64,000 bases of DNA from Datura wrightii (GCA_035772735.1 JASDFA010000020.1:109957501-110021500), one strand, 5' to 3'. Shown: positions 25,500 through 38,185, numbered from the stretch's first letter. Notes: generated by a model not told the origin, from the letters alone. Numbers and translations: made by a program.

Positions 25500-26719
25500 T
25501 CATTCAAAGTATTCCACTTCTTCATCAGGTGCTGCTGCCTCATATCCCATGTCCGAGTCGCCTCCGTCGTCGTCATCGAACTCCACATCAGAGTCCTCCC
25601 GACGTGTCTCCTCGTCCGTGGGGACGTCATCATCAGTGGGCTCTACAAAGGCTGGCCCCACTCGGCATAGAGCCCTGGAATTTTCGCCAAACGGGTAATC
25701 TAGCTCGAGCTGCCATAGCTCCTCCTCCGTGGCTGGTCTCCCACCGATCCTTAGCTGGAGCATTTGCACCCCATACATCCACGCCATGTACTGGTCATCA
25801 CGAGCATGTCGCTCGCCAAGTGTAGCACTGGCCCGTGGGTGGTGTCAGGAGCCTTAGTTTTGGTCACATCCAAGGCCCGCCGCTCCAACTGCGGGATATA
25901 ATCGAGGGCCTCCTCCTCAACATCGAGGCCCCGGAGAAAGGTGGTGAGTAGTCCACCGAACCCATACCTGTGGCCCTGGTGCAATCGGGCTCTCTTCATG
26001 GCGGATATGATGACAGCCCCGACATTAATCTCCAGCCCTTTCATCAGGGCGTACACCAGGCAAACACGGTCCTGGGTCACATCAGTCATGTGTACCCCAG
26101 GGATTAGGCACGAGCAGACTATCTTCAGCCAGATTCGGGCTTCCTTGTTTATCTGAGAATATGGAAGAGTCTGGTGGTAGCCCCTTTCCTTGTGCCTGCT
26201 CCATCTAGCTGTAGATCGGGCCCCACACAGTGTGCGTCTGATGTCGACATACAGTGGGGTAATGTTCAGCTGTCTAAGGACGTGGGCGTCTGTGTCCCGC
26301 GCTCCTATGATGGCATTGAGCTGGTGGGGCTCCAGAGTGACTATCTGCCCTCTGATTTTGATGGTGTGGCTTCGGATTGAGGGGTTCCAATTAGCATAGA
26401 ACTCCCGAACCAAGTGCAGGTTGCATTCTTTGGGCTCCTCGAATATGAACTTTAGCCCAGCAGCCTTGATCCGGTGAACTATTCTGGGGAACTCCTGTGC
26501 CAATGGCTCCCGTGCTATATGCTCCTTGGGGAAATATTTGTTCTCTTTATGCTTCGCGTACCACTTTTTCCCCTCATGAGTCACCCATCTAGTTCCGTAT
26601 TGGCGGCGCTGGCCGCGTGGAACTGTTGGTGCAGCTGGGACTGCTGTGCCCAGTCTGAGTCTCTTTCTTCCGGTGCCTGAAGTTTTTGCACCCTTCCCTT
26701 TATCTTGCCTGCTTGCCAT
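25500..26719 (-). pseudogene. Element G: ORF2, 'putative plant transposon protein' family, frameshifted near its end
   Basis: The ATG at 26719 starts MASRQDKGKGAKTSGTGRKR, a basic N-terminus. A globular region follows (HLVREFYANWNP, IKIRGQIVTLEP, TRWVTHEGKKWYAKHK, IWLKIVCSCLIPGVH) that resembles the plant transposon-protein domain annotated in many Athila-type ORFs (probably PF20167; from memory). A frameshift near 25810 moves translation to the frame open at 25787-25500, whose C-terminus is strongly acidic (EETRREDSDVEFDDDD). The longer start at 26749 uses no ATG and was not chosen. A splice acceptor lies five bases before the ATG. Its role is unknown; no catalytic motif is evident. Confidence 0.8.
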
Positions 26720-26723
26720 TTGC

Positions 26724-27419
26724 CTGTCAACACAAGTCAACAATCGCAATGTTAAGCTAAATAAATATTAACTTCGACTAAGATCGGGTTACGCTAAATT
26801 ACCTCACACTTAGTCCTTAGTTACAGTTATAACCTATGGCAAGAATAACTTTATTTACACAAAACAACCAGTTATACAATCATGCTTAGTGCGTTTAAAA
26901 AGAAATTTTAACGGTATAACTTCTGCGTACTACTCAGACTTCGTACAGCTAATCACAATCACTACCATCGCAAACATTTTAACCCTCGCACTTAGCAAAG
27001 AAAACAAGAAAACAAAAATAACAACAAAAATGCTATACACATGAACCTATCCAACCAACCAACTTCTAACCAATTTCAACACTTTCCCCAAACCCGAGAA
27101 TTCGACGTCTATTCACATCCTAACACTTTGTACAACGACTCATCTCATTCAACACGTACAACCCGGCATACAATTCATAATTTCAACCCATTTCCAACTT
27201 CAAATTCAACAACAAGCCCTAGAATTGATTTTCGCAATCATATTCTAATAATTTATGCAATCGACAAGTTCAAACAATCATAACGACATTCCGAACATTT
27301 ATCAATCAACAAATAACTCGAATTCATGCTTGATTTCGACTTAGGGCGATTTATCTCACCTCCCATGCTTAATTTCAAAGAAAATCAGCAAAAACTAGAG
27401 AGGGAATCGGAAAACATAC
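26724..27419 (-). other. Element G: predicted 696-nt intron upstream of ORF2
   Basis: On the minus strand the donor CAAG|GTATGT (intron from 27419) and the acceptor TTGACAG| (to 26724) flank an AT-rich stretch, followed by GCAAATGGC at the ORF2 start. H (37598-36914, 685 nt) and I (49358-50048, 691 nt) keep the same two sites. No coding sequence is seen inside. Confidence 0.6.
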
Positions 27420-27599
27420 CTTGTAGTTGAATAATCGAAGAAAACTCGGTAAATTGTTGCCTTAAGCCATGGCACGTTGGTGGGAGAGGGGTTTTTGGGA
27501 TGTTTGGTCGCGGAAGAAAATGAAAATGAGGGGAAAAGGGAAGAATTCGGGGTTTAAAAGGTAGAAAAACACGCGGGTCACCCGGCAACCCGATGTGAC

Positions 27600-27775
27600 C
27601 CATCGCGATTTACAAGGCAACGTGTCACGGAGTGCATCGCGGTGCACTACCTCCGTGACACGGAGCCATCGCGACAGCATACTGGAAATTTTTAAAATTT
27701 TCGGGTTATACCTCAACGTGTCACGGAGGGTAAGGCGGAGGTCCTCCTCCGTGACACAGAGCTATCGCCCCAGTT
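27600..27775 (-). promoter_or_regulatory. Element G: internal palindrome modules upstream of ORF2 (putative internal promoter)
   Basis: Two GTGTCAC/GTGACAC modules (27615-27663 and 27714-27770) lie between gag-protease and ORF2. A TATA-like CTTTTAAACC lies at about 27551-27560, downstream in element orientation, and the donor of the ORF2 leader intron follows at 27419. The order module, TATA-like, leader, intron, ATG matches the LTR promoter layout. Promoter function is inferred. Confidence 0.45.
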
Positions 27776-28020
27776 CACTGTCTTCTACATTTTATTAATT
27801 TTTCATACCTCGCCTTTTCCTTCACGATTCCGTGCACATTTTTCTCCGTTTGACCTGAAAATCATCTCACTAAATAAAATTGGTTAGAATAATAGGTTTC
27901 ACCTAACTAAAAATAAAAATACTAACTAAAACGAAAAATTTTGTAATTAATCAAGAAAAAGAAAAAGAAAAATCTATTTACACTTTACAAAATGAAAGAA
28001 AAAATCAGCGCCTGGTTTAC

Positions 28021-28035
28021 CGTCGCAGCTTGACG
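28021..28035 (-). other. Element G: remnant of the post-gag two-hairpin module
   Basis: Only hairpin 1 is left (minus strand CGTCA-AGCTG-CGACG, one mismatch), ten bases after the gag-protease stop. The linker CCAGGCGCTG follows, but the GGGAGGCAACCC hairpin present in H, I and K has been lost. Confidence 0.6.
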
Positions 28036-28045
28036 TCATTTAAGC

Positions 28046-30439
28046 TCAATTGTCCGCGAGGGTGATGGACGATTTCTCTCGATCACTGTCCTCCCCCCAG
28101 TAGTGCTTACACCTATCTGGTGGTCTTCCCGTTAACTCTCGGGAATGCTTCATCTGCTTAGCATTACCATGATTAATCACATTGATCACCGAGAGTTCTT
28201 CATGCACCATCGGGAGCTTGGGTGTTTTATACACATCGAACACCTCTACCTTGTCGTGTGCTCGCATTGTCAGTTGCCCCGCAGCTACGTCGATTAATGC
28301 TTTCCTAGTTGCCAAGAAGGGTCGTCCCAAAATAAATGGGACTTCCGCGTCTGGTTCAAAATCCAGAACAATAAAATCTACCGGGAAAATTAGGGGGCCA
28401 ACTTGCACTAGAACATCCTCAAAAATGCCATCTGGCCTAGCTAAGGATCGATCCGCCAACTGCAAGATTACGGTTGTAGGTCTAGGACTCCCTAGACCCA
28501 ACTTTCTAAATACCGAAGATGGCATCAGATTTATGCTCGCTCCCAGGTCACACAATCCACGAGCTCGGATGCTCTACCCAATAGTAAGTTGGATAGTAAA
28601 ACTTCTAGGGTCTTTTAGCTTTGTGGGCAGTCTATTTTGGATCCGGGAAGTGCACTCCTCAGTTAAAGCCACCATAGCATACTCAGTCAAACGACTTTTG
28701 TTGGCCATGATGTCCTTTATGTATTTGGCATATTTCGGCACTCCCTGTAAGACATCAACAAGAGGTAAGTTAACATGTACCTGTTTAAGCACCTCCATGA
28801 ATTTCTTGAAACACGCCTCCTCTTTGTGTTTCTTGAGTCGTTGAGGGAACGGGGGTGGAGGTCTTTCTGATTCAGCTTCTTTGGTCTTCCCCCTTACCGA
28901 ACCTTGCTCCCCCTCAACTTCTGCTGCTCCCGAGTGTTGAGGTGGTCTTTCTGGTTCCACCTCCTTCAGCTGCAAACCACTCCTTGTGGTCAATGCATTT
29001 ACCTGCTTGGGATTCGGATCCATGTTGCTTGGCAGTCCTCCTCTAGGCCTTGTATTTTGGGCACTAGCAAATTGCCCAAATTGATACTCAAGAGCCTTGG
29101 TAGCTAACTGATTGTTTTTCACTTCGGCTGCCAATTTCACATGGTCAGCCTGCAATTGAGCTTGGTTAGCTATCATGGTCTTGAACATCTCCTCAATGCT
29201 GGGTGATGGTGGTGGAGGAGGTGCATTGTTATTTCTGAATTGAGATTGGTAGTTCTGTTGCCCTCCTTGATTCCTTTGCATACCCTGACCCGAACTTTGG
29301 CCTTGATGGTTGTTGCTACCCCATGAGAAGTTAGGATGATTCCTCCAATTTGAATTGTAGCTACTACCATACTGCTAGTGATTTCTTTGTGCATTACCCA
29401 CAAAGTTTACCGAGTCATGATTGGCTCCACAGCACTCAGCTGAGTGCTCACTGCTTCCACACACTTCACACCACACTTGCTGGATTGCATTAACAGGAGC
29501 TAACGGCTGGTTCAAAGTCATGTTGCTGAAGTGGTTGTTCAATTGATTTTGCAAGGCAGCTATCTGTGCAGCGATAGCTGTAAACCCATCCACTTCAAGC
29601 ACTCCTGCTGCTTTCCTTGCCCCACCTCGTGATGAATCAGCATTCCATTCTGGATTGCCCTGTGAAATCCGGTTTAGCAAGGTGTACAGCTCCTCATAAG
29701 TCTTTTCCAGTGCTTGCCTTCCAGCTGCTGAATCTAGCAATATTTTGGTGTGGGGTTCCAAACCCTCAATAAATGTGTGCACCAACACCTCATTGGACTG
29801 ATGATGATGAGGACAGTCCCGCAACATGGATTTAAATCTCTCCCAGGCTTGATATAAATTTTCTCCCTCCCTCTGTTTGAAACTCAGAATTTGACTTCTA
29901 AGTCTTGCTGTTTTACCAGAGGGAAAAAACCTTATCAAGAACTTTCGTGCAAGATCATCCCACGTTGAAATAGAATTTGGTGGCTCAGCTTGCAACCACC
30001 TCTTGGCTTCTCCGAGTAATGAGAACGGAAATAATGTAAGCCGAACATAATCAGGTGACACTCCAGCGGGTATGTAAGTGTCACTTATCTCCAAAAAGTT
30101 TTGGAGATGCTGTTCTGCGTCTTCATGAGGGAGACCGATAAATTGCCCGCTTGTGTGCAATAATTGCACCATATTTTGCTTGAGTTCAAATCTCCCTCCA
30201 GGCTCTGGTTTGCAGATACTGGATGTAACATTATTGGCATGTGGGATTGCCACCTCGCGAACCGGCCTTGCTGCTGCTTCTTCAGGCACTAACACTGCCC
30301 TCACAACCGGTGGATTTTGTTGCTCCATAATGGTCTGTCTGAGCAACTGCAGCTTCCTTTGTAGAGCTTCTCTCCGTTTACTGTGAAATATACGTTCAGG
30401 CTCAATATAAGATTCCACCAGCTCTTTGTCTCTTGCCAG
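28046..30439 (-). pseudogene. gag-pro: Element G: gag-protease, two premature stops
   Basis: One minus-strand frame runs from 30439 to 28046 and would make particle protein plus retropepsin. It shows the retrotransposon gag domain (FLEISDTYIPAGVSPDYVRL, WDDLARKFLIRFFPSGKTAR, FIEGLEPHTKILLDSAAG), a CCHC knuckle (CEVCGSSEHSAECC near 29450), a proline-rich linker (ERPPPPFPQRLKKHKEE) and retropepsin (CDLGASINLMPSS near 28545, ILGRPFLAT near 28320). TAG stops interrupt it at 29375-29377 and 28574-28576; I has CAG at the second site. The conserved N-terminus has no ATG: a CTG in good context (ACACTGG) is at 30439-30437 and the first ATG is near 30330. RT does not follow. Confidence 0.9.
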
Positions 30440-30548
30440 TGTTCACAGCAATTAAGTCTGCAAAATACAGGCTAAGACCAAGTTGTCAACACTTAAGAAA
30501 AGAAAATACAGTAAAATTAACACTTAAAACAAATTCACCAATTGCCAA

Positions 30549-30567
30549 GTCCCCGGCAACGGCGCCA
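30549..30567 (-). other. Element G: primer-binding site (Asp-tRNA type)
   Basis: The minus-strand TGGCGCCGTTGCCGGGGAC lies six bases inside the 5' LTR. From memory it is complementary to the 3' end of plant Asp-tRNA, the usual Athila primer. Confidence 0.85.
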
Positions 30568-30573
30568 AAAACT

Positions 30574-31996
30574 TGTTCCGTGCGTTTGTTGGGGTTATAA
30601 AACCGACACGCAAGTGCACGTGGTCGAACAAGTAGTAAATGGCTTTAGTAAGCCAAGTATCGATCTCATAGAGACTTGGGATAAGTGCAATTTGCTCAAG
30701 TATACTATATTTTTACTTCTAAATATGCTGACAACTAAATAACCAAAAATTGAATAATTTGTTTTATAACTTTTATACTAAACTACAAACAATTATCTAC
30801 TTTGAATTTGGACTATGGATAAAAGCATGCCGAGGTTAAAGAACATGTAATGAAACTGATTATCATCATAAATTGGTTAATCTTTTCTTCCAGTTGCTAG
30901 CCAAGAACAATTTCGAAGAGATTAAAACTCTCGTATTTAATCTCACTTAAGAATCATGAACCATCCGTCTACATTTCTGTGATCAAATGCAATTCATGTT
31001 CTAGCCATACAATTCCGGTTCCTAAATTGACTAATACGGCTTTCAAGTATATTTCTATTAGGAAAGCACATCAAAACTCAATTTTTCCAAATCAAGTAAA
31101 GAACAATATCCTATTAATTCACAACTTTCCAATTTCGTGCTCTCTCGAGTGAAATCGGACTTTTTAGATGTACATTAATGTAGGCCACACACCAATGCAG
31201 TAAGAACAAGAATTAATAGAACAACATGGAAGAAAAAGATGAAAAACCATATAATCAATAATCAAAATTCATCACAAGTGTTCATAACCTCAGCAAGGAA
31301 GGGAATTAGCCACTCATTTGTGGATTAATCATCCTAAAACAAGTGTTAATCATACAAACAATTGAATTGGAGAAGAAAGAAAGAGAGAAAAAAAACCCTG
31401 AATTTTTCGTCCCTCAACTGCCTGTAACCCACGTCCTTGCTCCACTAAGTCTGAATTATGAAAAATACACTTAAGTGTTCTATTTATACTAGTGGGAATT
31501 TTTCCCGGAATAATGAGCAACGTGTCACGGAGTGCATCGCGGAGCACTACCTCCGTGACACGCCGTGAACGCGGACCCTCACTGGAATTGGGGGTCCGGG
31601 AATTTAACACCAACGTGGCACGGCGTGCAACGCGGACGCTAGCCACCGTGCCACGGAGCAGTCGCGAACCTCCACTGGAAAGTGATGAATTTTCACCCTC
31701 CAGGCAGAATGCCTCCGCGATGGCAGCGTGACACGGCTCCATCGTAGAGCCCCTTTAATTCGTGCAGTCCTATGCCTTTTCCCTTGCTCGATTCCAAGTC
31801 CAACTCCGATATCGTCCAACATGCATGTTAGCTTCTCGAAATCACATTTTACCTACATAACAATGCTAATCATGTTGGTTAGTATAAATTCACATTTTAT
31901 TACCAATTACATGAAAATGTATACACATTGCTAGATAAACAAGGCGAAAATAATACTTTTGAGTATCACTTGGGCATATAAATCTGCCCAAGATCA
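30574..31996 (-). repeat. Element G: 5' LTR (right in the window)
   Basis: The 1423-bp copy runs from TGTTCCGTGCG to CCCAAGATCA, with a palindrome module at 31519-31564, a second GTGACAC-rich stretch to 31746 and the terminal hairpin at 31969-31992. Confidence 0.93.
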
Positions 31997-32001
31997 GTAA
32001 T

Positions 32002-32476
32002 CCTGCTACAAAGTCCATGTTCACTGTTTCCCATTTCTAGAGAGGCACAGTTATGTCTTGAGTCAATCCGCCTGGTTTCTGGTGTTCCGCTTTTACCTAT
32101 TGGCAGTTAGGACATTGGGCTACAAATTCTGCTATTTCCCTCTTCATACTTGGCCACCAGTAGATCTCCTTGATATCGTGGTACATTTTCATCGCACCTG
32201 GGTGGAGAGAATAGCAGGCGTAATGTACCTCATTCATAATCTGCTGGCGGAGCCCTGAAATATCTAGAACACAGAGGCGGCCCTTACATCGCAACACTTC
32301 ATCCTCAATTATCTGAAAATCTGGCGCTTTCCCTTGCTGAATTCTGCCCTTAAGTTGGACCAGATCAGAATCTTCATACTGCCGTTCTTTTACCTCCTCA
32401 ACTAATGACGACACAACGGTGTTTTTAATTACCACTCTATTGTCCTCTATTTCTGCTACACGAACGGCTAGGCTAG
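32002..32476 (-). pseudogene. pol: Element F: integrase zinc-finger region of pol, continued
   Basis: After the second GTAAT copy the minus strand continues the integrase of F. It reads the first catalytic Asp region (a TGG-to-TAG change is visible near 32038), the HHCC finger (SLHPGAMKMYHDIKEIYWWP and CPNCQ, 32097-32200) and the linker after RNase H (VKERQYEDSDLVQLKGRIQQ). The frame is cut at 32476 by the insertion of H, and the remaining upstream pol of F is not present in the window. Confidence 0.88.
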
Positions 32477-33897
32477 TGTTCGCTGTCTACTCTGGGGTAT
32501 TTACTACACGCAAGTGCACGTGGTCATACAAGTAGTAAAGTGGCTTAAGTAAGCCAAGTATCGATCCCACAAGGACTGGGATAAGGTAACAGACTACTTA
32601 AGTGTTACTATACTTACTCTATAAATGAAGACAACAGTGCAAAGAAGAGTTTGATATTTGATTTGTAATTATATGCCAAGTCTAAAACGAATATCTAATG
32701 TGAGTCTGAACTATGAATGTGAGCATGCTGAGGCTAAATGAACATGCATAGAAACTAATTATCGATACAATTTTTGGTTAATCTTTCCTCCGGTTACTAG
32801 TCAAGAATTATTGCCAATGGATTAAAACTCTCGTATTTAACCCAACTTAAGAATCATGAACCGTTCACCTACATTTCTGTGATTAAATGAAATTCATGTT
32901 CTAGCCATACAAAATCGATTCCTTAATTGACTAATATGACTTTCAGGTATATTTCTATCCTGAAGGTAAATCAATTCTCAATTTTCCCAAACTAAGAAAA
33001 GATCATATCCTATTGATTCACAACTTTCCAATTTCTTGCTCTCTCGAGTGAAACCGGACTTTTTAGATATACATTAACGTTGGCCACACATCAATGCAGT
33101 AAGAACAAGAATCAATAGAACAACCATGGAAGAAAAGATGAAAAACCCAATTGATCAATAACTACATTTCAAAACAATTGTTCTTAACCTCAGCAAGAAG
33201 AGGAATTAGCCACTCATTTGTGGATTAAACATCGTTAAATGAGTGTTAAACATACAAGCAATTGAATTAAAGAAGAAGGAGATAGAGAAAAACCCTGATA
33301 ATTTCGTCCCCTCAACTACCTGTAACCCACGTTCTTGCTCCACCAAGTCAGAATAATTAAAAATGAACCTAAGTGTTCTATTTATACTAGTGGGAATTTT
33401 TCCCGGAAAAACAAGCAACGTGTCACGGAGTGCATCGCGGAGCACTGCCTCCGTGACACGCCACTGACGCGGACCCTTACTGCAAATTGAGTGTCCAGGT
33501 AATAAGGCCCAACGTGGCACAGCGTGCAACGCGGGGCTAGGCCAACGTGCCACGGCCCCAACGCGCACCCTCACTGGATTTTGGCCAAAAAATCCCTATC
33601 CAGGCAGAACGCATCCGCGATGGCAGCGTGACACGGCTCCATCGCGGAGCCCCTTTAATTTGTGCCTTCAAATGCTTTTTCCCATGCTAACATCCGAGTT
33701 CAACCCCAATCTCTCCCAACACGCATTTTAGCTTCCCAAAATTTTATTTCACCTACAAAAACAACGCTAATCATGTTGGTTAGTATAAATTCACATTTTA
33801 TTATCGATCACATGAGAATGTATAAACATTGATAGATAAACAAGGCTAAAATGACACCTTTGAGTATCACTTGGGCATATAAATTTGCCCAAGATCA
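32477..33897 (-). repeat. Element H: 3' LTR
   Basis: This 1421-bp LTR runs from TGTTCGCTGTC to CCCAAGATCA and matches the G and I LTRs. It has the palindrome module at 33416-33462, a second GTGACAC-rich stretch to about 33652 and the terminal hairpin at 33870-33893. Confidence 0.92.
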
Positions 33898-35687
33898 CTT
33901 ACCCCACACTTAAATCCTTGTTCGTCCCCGAACAACAATCTTACACCTCATGCACTTTACACCCCATCCTGGATACTTTGGTTCGACAATTTAGGCTACG
34001 GTCATACCAATTATTTAATACAGCAAATCATCAAGAAAACATGCATGGTCCTATCAATGCAATGACCTTCAACACATCAAGACCTCCTAGACTTAAGAAT
34101 CGACTCTCGATATTGGCAAACTCCTGCAAATCAGCTGATCAAGATATTCGACACGAAATTTAATCTCTCATCAAGCATGTGCCCTCACAACACAAGAGAA
34201 TTTTCCCCTTTTTAATCACATAAACTCAAACAATTACATGCAGGGGCATATAGAAACAATTTCACTCTCTCCCAAAAGAATTCACATGCATCATGCCACG
34301 AACCATAGGCTTGCCTTTACTGTATTACTCCACTAATATAAGGAAGTGTGATGTAAGATCACGTAGGACTTTAACGGGTTGTAATATAAGCCACGGAACT
34401 AGTAAATACTGGGCTAGCCAATGATAGCCACTAGCATCCTTAAGCGCTTTTTCAATACATCCCATCAAGCTCATGGGCATTGTTTCTTCCTTCATCCTCC
34501 CATTCTTGAAGTCCGTCTTTATTTTGACCCATCTCATTAAGCACACTTGACTCAATCACGAAGAGTATTCATACATCTTCATTATATTTTATTTATAACA
34601 AGTGCACCTTCAACCTTTTCTTTCCTCTCATCACTCTGCTTTTCTTTTCTTTTCACCATTCTCACTCTTTGACACTTTGGGAAAATTATTGCTTTTTCTT
34701 TAGCGCTTAAGAGTTTTGGATCAAATTTATGGCTAATGAAAAGAAAGGGTTAAGCTTGGTTTACACATTTTTGACAAAAGAAAAAAATTAATAGGCTAAA
34801 GGCTCAACGGGCTAACTAGGGTGTATAATCAAGGTGGGTACAATAATGAAAAAGAGAAACTTTTGGTTGAAAACAAAGAAATGCCTACATCCTTTCCTAC
34901 AATACACGTCCTTCATTTCGTTTTGTACACACACCAGGCAAGTTCTTGACATTTCATAATAGCATGGAATAAACAAAACCTCACCCCACACGTATTGCAC
35001 ATGCTCAATTCAAGACATATTCACAAACTCTTCAATCAGCTAATTACAAGAATTCTAAATTAAGCCTTAATCACACTGAATCGACTTTATGGCCTAGGTA
35101 TCTCAACATATTTACAGAGTTGCATGCTTTCATACGAATCACCTTTGCATTTCAAATATCATGTACAACACGCAACCAAAATTCCGCAACCATCAAGTAA
35201 CTACAGGTTGTGGGATGCAACCCACAAAAGAAAACAACAGAAATATAAATGAAAAAAATCTACTCCTAACGACTACATTTCCCTTAAGACGGTCGTCATC
35301 CATCCATCATAGGGAACGATCACTAACTAAGACTTCGGTTCAATGGGACCAATCTCGGTAAAAGAACCAAAAACAAACGCCGAGAAACCCAAGAATTGAA
35401 AAAAAAAATTAAAAATATCGATCATTTTGATAAAACAAAAATATGTACAAAAGCAGTTAACAACATTCAGCGGCACACAACAGCTTCACATTAATTGCAA
35501 TACAGAACAGAAACATCACAATCACAGGGTCACAACATTTTTCCACAAGCACAACAACAAAATAGAAACATAAACAACAACACAACCAGCACCTAACTAC
35601 TCCCACCCCACACTTATATTGAACACTGTCCCCAGTGTTCACAAAAATTAACATAGCACAAAAAAATTGGGTGGCAGAACTCCCTGA
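33898..35687 (-). other. Element H: conserved 3' noncoding region
   Basis: This region matches the one in G. The PPT is at 33898-33911, with the hairpin TTGTTCG-GGGA-CGAACAA at 33918-33935. A GATGGATGGATGACGACCGT block on the minus strand near 35288-35307 is also found in K near 60448. No gene is seen. Confidence 0.75.
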
Positions 35688-36908
35688 TCAATCAAAATAC
35701 TCCACTTCTTCATCAGGTGCTGCTGCCTCATCTCCCATGCCTGAATCGCCCCCATCGTCATCATCGGACTCCACATCAGAGTCCTCACGACGTGTCTCCT
35801 CATCTGTGGGGACATCATCATTCATGGGCTCTACAAAAGCTGGCCCCACTCGGCATAGAGTCCTGGCATTTTCGCCAAAAGGGTAGTCTAGCTCGAGCTT
35901 CCACAACTCCTCTTCTGTTTCCGGCCTCCCGCCTATTCGCAGCTAGAGCATCTGCATCCCTTACATGCGAGCCATGTACTGATCATCCCGAGCATGTCGC
36001 TCGGCTAGTGTAAGAACTGGCCCGTGGGTGGTGTCGGGTGCCTTAGTTTTAGTGACATCTAAGGCCCGCCGCTCCATCTGCGGGATGTAGTCAAGGGCCT
36101 CTTCCTCAATATCCATGCCCCTCAGGAACGTAGTGAGTAGTCCACAAAATCCGTATCTGTGCCCTTGATGCAATCGGGATCTCTTCATGGCAGAGATAAT
36201 CACCGCCCCCACATTGATCTCCAGCCCTTTCATCAGGGCGTACACCAAGCATACACGATCCCGGGTTACATCCATCATATGCACCCCCGGGATTAGGCAG
36301 GAACAAACAATCTTCAGCCATATCCTGGCTTCCCTGTTCATCTATGAGTAAGGCAAGGTCTGATGGTAGCCGCTCTCCTTATGTCTGCTCCACCGAGCTG
36401 TTGATCGGGTTCCACACAAAGTGCGTCTGATGTCCGCATATGGTGGAGTGATATTCAGCTGTCGAAGCACATGGGCGTCTGTGTCCCGCGCCCCTAGGAT
36501 AGCATTGAGGTGGTGGGGCTCAAAAGTGACTATTTGCCCCCTTATTTTGATGGTGTGACTTCTGAGAGTCGGGTTCCAGTTGGCGTAGAATTCTCGAATC
36601 AAGTGCAAGTTGATTTCCTTGGGCTCTTCAAAGATGAAGTTCAGCCCAGCTGCCTCGATCCTCTGGACAATCCTGGGGAACTCCTGTGCCAACGGTTCCC
36701 TTGCTATGTGTTCCTCAGGGAAGTACTTGCTCTCCTTGTGCTTTGCGTACCATTTCTTCCCCTCCTCTGTCACCCACCTGGTTTCGTATTGACGGCATTG
36801 GTCGCGTGGAACCGCTGGTGCTGCTGGGACCGCTGTGCTTAGTCTGATTCTTTTTCTTCCGGCGCCAGATATTGATGCGCCTTTTCCCTTGTCTTGCCTG
36901 CTTGCCAT
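35688..36908 (-). pseudogene. Element H: ORF2, 'putative plant transposon protein' family, with stops
   Basis: The ATG at 36908 starts MASRQDKGKGASISGAGRKR. The frame is interrupted by TAG at 36342-36344 (after YHQTLPYS) and by stops near 35945-35960. The remainder ends with the acidic tail DSDVESDDDDGG at 35688. It is colinear with ORF2 of G over about 400 codons. The substitutions between G and H look mostly protein-conserving, which suggests past selection on the protein. Function unknown. Confidence 0.82.
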
Positions 36909-36913
36909 TGTTC

Positions 36914-37598
36914 CTGTCAAACCAAACAGACAAGTTCAATGTTAAGCCAATTAAAATTAGCTTTGACTAAGGTTGGGTTAAGCTAGGCTACCCCACACTT
37001 AGTCCTTAGCCAAAATTACAACATTAAGGCAAGATCGTACTTATTTACACAAACAAACAACAAGACATAACAAATATGCTTAGTGCCTTGGGAGAATTCA
37101 GCGGTATATATTCCATGTACTACTCAGACTTCGTACAGCTAACCACAATCCTTACCTATCGATAACATTTTATCCCATAGCACTTAGCAAGGAAAAACAA
37201 AAGAAAAATTTTAACTACATGATCCTATACAATTCACCCATTTCTTGCAATTTCCAATATTTTCTTAACCCGAGAATCCGTCGGTCTTTTAGCATAGTCA
37301 CAGTTAGCACAATCGACTCATCTCACCCAACATGTACAACCCCGCATGAATTTCACTAGTTCAACTCAATTTTTTCCATTTCAAACTCAAAGTCAAGCCC
37401 TAGCTATGATTTTATCAAAAATTCGATTAAGCTATGTAATTATCGAGTTCAAGCAATCACACCGTTACTCCGAACATCAATCAACAATAATTCAATTGAA
37501 TTTAAGCTTAATTTCTACTTAGGGCAAGTTTTTCTCATGTCACATGTTCGAAATCGAAGAAAATTCAACAAGAATTGAGATAGAGTTGAAGAACATAC
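36914..37598 (-). other. Element H: predicted 685-nt intron upstream of ORF2
   Basis: On the minus strand the donor TTCAAG|GTATGT (from 37598) and the acceptor TTTGACAG| (to 36914) flank the segment; GAACAATGGC then opens ORF2. It corresponds to the introns predicted in G and I. Confidence 0.6.
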
Positions 37599-37798
37599 CT
37601 TGAATTCGAAGAAATGATGAAAACTTGATGAAATTATGGGCCTTAAGTCCATGTCACGTTGAGAGGGGAGGTGTTTTTGGGATGTTGGTCGCGGAGGGTA
37701 TGAGAAATGAGGAAAAATGAGGGGGAATCGGGGTTAAAAAGTGGGAATTTCGCGCGGGTCACTCGGCGACCCGGTGTGACCCGTCACGATATACACCT

Positions 37799-37946
37799 CA
37801 ACGTGTCACGGAGGGTAATGCGGAGCATGCCCTCCATGACAAGGAGCCATCGCGTAGGTGTTCTGGAATTTGTAAAAATTCCAGAATTACCTTCAACGTG
37901 TCATGGAGGGTAACACAGAGGTCCTCCTCCGTGACACGGAGCCATC
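37799..37946 (-). promoter_or_regulatory. Element H: internal palindrome modules upstream of ORF2
   Basis: Two GTGTCAC/GTGACAC modules (37799-37847 and 37894-37946) occupy the same place as in G and I, between gag-protease and the ORF2 leader intron. A TTTTTAACCCC stretch lies downstream near 37732. Promoter function is inferred. Confidence 0.45.
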
Positions 37947-38185
37947 GCCCTAGCTCACTGTTTTGCCACTTTTTATTATTTTTCATACCTCGGATTTTCC
38001 TTTGTGATTCCTTGCATGTTTACCCTCCGTTCAACCTGAAATTCATCTTACGACAAGAAATTGGTTAGAATTATAGGATTCACTCAAAATAAAAATAAGA
38101 ATAAAAATAAAAACTAAAAATTTTGTTGTTAATAAAAAAAAGAAAAAGAAAAAGAAATCTATTCATGTTTTACAAAGAAAAATTT

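Larger units (their letters stand above)
22207..31996 (-). mobile_element. Element G: Athila-like non-autonomous LTR element (gag-protease plus ORF2), full length
   Basis: This 9790-bp reverse element has LTRs of 1411 and 1423 bp, TG...CA ends, target-site duplication GTAAT, an Asp-tRNA-type primer site and the PPT-like AAGTGTGGGGTAAG. Its coding capacity is gag-protease (30439 to 28046) and a second ORF (26719 to about 25500). I find no RT, RNase H or integrase motif between them or after them. It is the most complete copy of the G/H/I family in the window. It is inserted in the integrase gene of F. Confidence 0.93.

Noticed and set aside
25500..26719. ORF2 as the transposase of a DNA transposon nested in G
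   Set aside because: No terminal inverted repeats or separate target-site duplication surround it. It sits at the same place in G, H, I and probably D, so it belongs to the LTR element.
28182..28844. 220-residue plus-strand open frame, with a counterpart at 38379-39041
   Set aside because: It is antisense to the gag-protease gene of G and H. Conservation follows from the sense strand.
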